64,000 nt of DNA from Bog-473 sp963850095 (GTDB lineage Bacteria; Actinomycetota; Acidimicrobiia; Acidimicrobiales; RAAP-2), in the NCBI GenBank assembly GCA_963850095.1, contig CAWKJX010000005.1, forward strand, positions 1 through 64,000, given 5' to 3'. The position numbers were made by a program, and so were the translations under genes. The stretch's first letter is position 1; every line of letters begins with the position of its first letter. The notes beneath the pieces are model-generated. The model saw nothing but the letters and a program-made list of their open reading frames with translations, ran no database searches and was not told where the DNA came from. Positions 61,480 through 64,000 of the stretch are shown piece after piece.

Positions 61480-62109
61480 ATGCACCTGAGTTCGATGGAG
61501 GCCATGCAGGGGTTCGTGGACCACCACCTGGCTGATCGCACGGGGGAGCCTCTTCGGGTACTCGACGTGGGCTCCATGAATGTGAACGGCACGTACCGCA
61601 CCCTGTTCGACCAGCCCGCGTGGACCTACACCGGGCTCGATCTGGAGCCGGGGTCGGGCGTCGACCGCGTGCTTGCTTCGCCGTATACCTGGCGCAATGT
61701 GCGCTCGAATTCCTATGACGTGGTCATCACCGGTCAGGCCTTCGAACACATCGAGTTTCCGTGGATCACGGTGCTCCACGTCACCCGCGCCTTGGTCCCG
61801 GGCGGCCTGCTCTGCATGATCGTTCCTTCGGGTGGTGAGGAGCACCGTTACCCCGTCGACTGCTGGCGTTTCTATCCCAACGGGGTGGCCGCACTCGCCC
61901 GTTGGGGCGATCTGGAGCCGCTGAGTGCCACCACGGCGTGGCCCGGGACGGCGACCTATCCCGACAATTCTGAGAGATGGGCCGACACCGTCCTCGTGGC
62001 CCGCAAGCCCGTGGTGCCGAGCCCCCTGCGCCGGTCGTTGGGGAACGCGAAACGTGCCGTCCTCGTCCGCGTGATGGCCGCCCAGGGAGGACGCCGGCAC
62101 TCGGTGTGA
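61480..62109 (+). CDS. SAM-dependent methyltransferase-like protein
   Basis: 209 residues from the ATG at 61480 (a GTG three codons upstream is also possible). PLRVLDVGSMNVNGTYRTLF with TYTGLDLEPGSGVDRVL corresponds to motif I and the acidic loop, and SYDVVITGQAFEHIEFPWITVLHVTRALVPGGLLCMIVPSGGEEHRYPVDCWRF to motifs II-IV. The motif I glycines are sparser (DVGSMNVNG) than usual, as in a subgroup found near glycan genes. HRYPVDCWRFYPNG is probably the acceptor region. The function is not known. Confidence 0.82.
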   Translation: MHLSSMEAMQGFVDHHLADRTGEPLRVLDVGSMNVNGTYRTLFDQPAWTYTGLDLEPGSGVDRVLASPYTWRNVRSNSYDVVITGQAFEHIEFPWITVLHVTRALVPGGLLCMIVPSGGEEHRYPVDCWRFYPNGVAALARWGDLEPLSATTAWPGTATYPDNSERWADTVLVARKPVVPSPLRRSLGNAKRAVLVRVMAAQGGRRHSV

Positions 62110-62166
62110 GCCCACCGCCATTCGGCCCGTGCGGTCCCTCCGGAGCCGTCCGGTAGCCTCAGGCTG

Positions 62167-62532
62167 ATGCGGTCCGGTTGGCTGCTGCGTGACGGCGACG
62201 TGGTGTGCGCGTTGGAAATGGCCGGTTCGCCGGCCGAGCGCCGGGGCGCACTCCGGGGCCGCTCGGGCTGGGATGGCGCCCTGCACGTGGCGGGTGCCCG
62301 CACCGTGCACACGGCCGGCATCCGCTTCCCCATCGACGTGGCCTTCCTGTCCGGCGATCTGACGGTGCTGCGGGTGACCCAGCTCAAGCCCTGGCGGGTG
62401 GCGGTGGGCGGGCGCGGCGTGTGCAGCACGGTCGAGACCGAGGCCGGGTCGCTCGAGCGCTGGGGCGTGCGGGTGGGTGACCAGCTCGAGGTCCGCGAGG
62501 TCGAGGCGCGCCCGTCGGGCAACGGCTCTTGA
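62167..62532 (+). CDS. DUF192-family protein
   Basis: 121 residues. WDGALHVAGARTVHTAGIRFPIDVAFLSGDLTVLRVTQLKPWRV contains the conserved V-H-T-x-x-x-x-F-P-I-D-V-x-F core of DUF192, whose structure is a small beta-barrel of unknown activity. Cysteine and signal peptide are lacking, as in cytoplasmic members. The stop overlaps the TTG of rsmI (TTGA), so the two genes are translationally coupled. Confidence 0.85.
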   Translation: MRSGWLLRDGDVVCALEMAGSPAERRGALRGRSGWDGALHVAGARTVHTAGIRFPIDVAFLSGDLTVLRVTQLKPWRVAVGGRGVCSTVETEAGSLERWGVRVGDQLEVREVEARPSGNGS

Positions 62533-63416
62533 ACCCGGGGCGGGGCCGGCTGGTGCTGGTGGCCACTCCGATCGGCAACCTGGGCGATCTGGCGCCCCGG
62601 GCCCGCGAGGTGCTGGCGGAGGCCGACCTCATCTGCTGCGAGGACACCCGGCGCACCCGGGCCCTGTTGTCGGCCCTCGGCCTCGCCGGCGGGGACCGCC
62701 TGCTCTCGCTGCACGGGCACAACGAGGCGCAGCGCCTGGCCCGGGTCGCCGCTGCGGTGGCCGGTGGGGCGACGGTGGCGGTGGTGAGCGACGCCGGGAC
62801 GCCCGGCATTTCGGACCCGGGCGCCTGGTTGGCGGCCCAGTTGGCCGCCGCGGGCGAGACGGTCAGCACGGTGCCGGGCCCCTCGTCGGTGGTGGGCGCG
62901 CTGGTCGTCAGCGGGCTACCGACCGACCGGTTCTGTGTGGAGGGCTTCCTGCCGCGCAAGGGGGCGGAGCGGCGGCGGCGCGTCGGCGCCCTCATGGCCG
63001 ACGCGCGCACGACGGTGGTGCTGGAGGCGCCGGGCCGCGTGGGCGCGACGCTGGCGGAGCTGGCGGGGGTCGACGCCGGCCGTCCGGTGGCCGTGGTGCG
63101 TGAACTGACCAAGCTCCACGAGGAGGTGTGGCGCGGCACGCTGGCCGCGGCGGCGGCCGCATTCTCCGAGCGGGAGGTGCGGGGCGAGGTGGTGCTGGTG
63201 GTCGGCGGCGCGCCGCCGGCGGAACCGCCGGGAGACGGCGACGTGGAGGCGGCGGTGCGGGACGCGCTGGCGAGCGAGCCCGGGGCGGGGCCACGGCAGG
63301 TGGCCGACCGCGTGGCGGCCACCCTGGGTGTGCCGCGCCGGCGCGCCTACGAGACGGCGTTGCGTCTGCGCGACGGGTCGGGGAAGGGCGACGACCCTGG
63401 GTCCGGGCCGCCCTGA
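62529..63416 (+). CDS. rsmI: 16S rRNA (cytidine-1402-2'-O)-methyltransferase
   Basis: 295 residues from a TTG that overlaps the DUF192 stop. RLVLVATPIGNLGDLAPRAREVLAEADLICCEDTRRTR is the diagnostic N terminus of RsmI. LLSLHGHNEAQRL, VSDAGTPGISDPGAWL and VPGPSSVVGALVVSGLP follow, together building the tetrapyrrole-methylase-like SAM fold. The C-terminal region is alanine-rich with an extended helix. RsmI methylates the ribose of C1402 in the decoding site. The adjoining metG is the next gene, an arrangement common in actinobacteria. Confidence 0.95.
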   Translation: MNPGRGRLVLVATPIGNLGDLAPRAREVLAEADLICCEDTRRTRALLSALGLAGGDRLLSLHGHNEAQRLARVAAAVAGGATVAVVSDAGTPGISDPGAWLAAQLAAAGETVSTVPGPSSVVGALVVSGLPTDRFCVEGFLPRKGAERRRRVGALMADARTTVVLEAPGRVGATLAELAGVDAGRPVAVVRELTKLHEEVWRGTLAAAAAAFSEREVRGEVVLVVGGAPPAEPPGDGDVEAAVRDALASEPGAGPRQVADRVAATLGVPRRRAYETALRLRDGSGKGDDPGSGPP

Positions 63417-63438
63417 GCGCGCCGGTACGCTACCCGCG

Positions 63439-64000
63439 GTGCCGCGCTACTACCTGACCACACCCATCTACTACGTCAACGACGCCCCCCACGTCGGCAC
63501 GGCGTACACGACGGTCAACGCCGACGCCCTGGCGCGCTGGCACCGGCTGCTCGGCGACGAGGTGCGCTTCATGACCGGCACCGACGAGCACGGTGCGAAA
63601 ATTGTCGAGGCGGCCGAGGCGAACGGCACCACACCGAAGGAGTGGACCGACCTCACGTCGGCGCGCTTCGTCGAGACGTGGCGGGCCCTCGATATCTCCT
63701 ACGACGACTTCATCCGGACCACCGAGCCGCGCCACTATGCCGTGGTGCAGGAGTTCCTGCAGCGCATTTACGACAATGGCTTCATTGAGCTGGGGACCTA
63801 CTCGGGCCTGTACTGCATTTCGTGCGAGGACTACTACACCGAGGACCAGCTGGTAGACGGGAAGTGCCCGGTGCACGGCCGACCGGTGGTCGAGATGCAG
63901 GAGGACAACTACTTCTTCAAGCTCAGCGCCTTCGAGCAGCGCCTGCTCGACTACTACGACGAACACCCGGACTTCGTGCGCCCGGTGTCCAAGCGCAACG
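63439..64000 (+). CDS. metG: Methionyl-tRNA synthetase (5' part, runs off the window)
   Basis: The first 187 residues are present, from a GTG. RYYLTTPIYYVNDAPHVGTAYTTVNADALAR holds the class I HIGH motif in the form HVGTAY, followed by FMTGTDEHGAKI and the connective peptide with C-x2-C (GLYCISCEDYYTEDQL) and a later Cys-x-x-His (CPVHGRP), the zinc knuckle of the MetG1-type. DNYFFKLSAFEQRLL follows. The catalytic KMSKS and anticodon-binding parts lie beyond the window. It follows rsmI by 22 bases. Confidence 0.96.
   Translation, partial: MPRYYLTTPIYYVNDAPHVGTAYTTVNADALARWHRLLGDEVRFMTGTDEHGAKIVEAAEANGTTPKEWTDLTSARFVETWRALDISYDDFIRTTEPRHYAVVQEFLQRIYDNGFIELGTYSGLYCISCEDYYTEDQLVDGKCPVHGRPVVEMQEDNYFFKLSAFEQRLLDYYDEHPDFVRPVSKRN

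Overview
The window is very GC-rich, and gene starts are often GTG or TTG with stop/start overlaps (ATGA, GTGA, TGATG). The gene content points to an actinobacterium: a 27-residue bL37-type ribosomal protein, a DUF222/HNH protein, leaderless-looking promoters, F-type AhpD proteins and CYP125/142-like P450. I favour a member of class Acidimicrobiia or a neighbouring lineage, but this is inference from gene content only.

Layout. (1) 1-12.5 kb: a bile-acid-symporter-family transporter and a stress protein, then a divergent amine/amino-nitrogen cluster. On the minus strand lie a flavin oxidoreductase of the pyridoxamine-oxidase fold, GlxB, GlxC, GlxD, a DAO-type FAD oxidoreductase and an XRE-cupin regulator. 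On the plus strand lie a GlnT-type glutamine synthetase, an APC permease and a UspA-like protein. Together these look like a gamma-glutamyl/N-methylglutamate type amine assimilation route. A zinc-ribbon monooxygenase-like protein and a DksA-like protein follow. (2) 12.8 kb: the 3' half of a tRNA-Arg(CCU) gene, probably a displaced attachment site. (3) 13-24.5 kb: a visibly lower-GC accessory block with an MFS exporter and a set of secreted or surface proteins (beta-propeller lipoprotein, phosphodiesterase, poly-gamma-glutamate hydrolase remnant, three SGNH esterase domains, two of them in acyltransferases). (4) 24.5-45 kb: catabolic and redox genes, including an acyl-CoA ligase/enoyl-CoA hydratase pair, a phosphotriesterase-like hydrolase, a compact ApbE / ferric-reductase-like / NuoF-like / ferredoxin electron-transfer module, P450, MarR-MFS pair and others. 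(5) 45-64 kb: mostly housekeeping: acyl-CoA dehydrogenase, an MgtE-N/CBS protein paired with an Nramp-related transporter, a glycosyltransferase-methyltransferase-alpha/alpha-barrel cluster, PepN, PfkB kinase, YchF, SCO1-like protein, bL37, RsmI and the start of MetG.

Sequence quality matters for reading this annotation. At least fourteen genes between 15 and 60 kb are interrupted, and in nearly every case removing exactly one extra base restores a full-length family member whose length is then divisible by three. I read most of these as single-base insertion errors in the assembly rather than decayed genes. They are annotated as one gene each with the break position given. True truncation looks likely only for the SGNH/acyltransferase fragment at about 20.2-21.2 kb.

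No rRNA gene, intact tRNA gene, complete insertion sequence, CRISPR array or integrase was seen.
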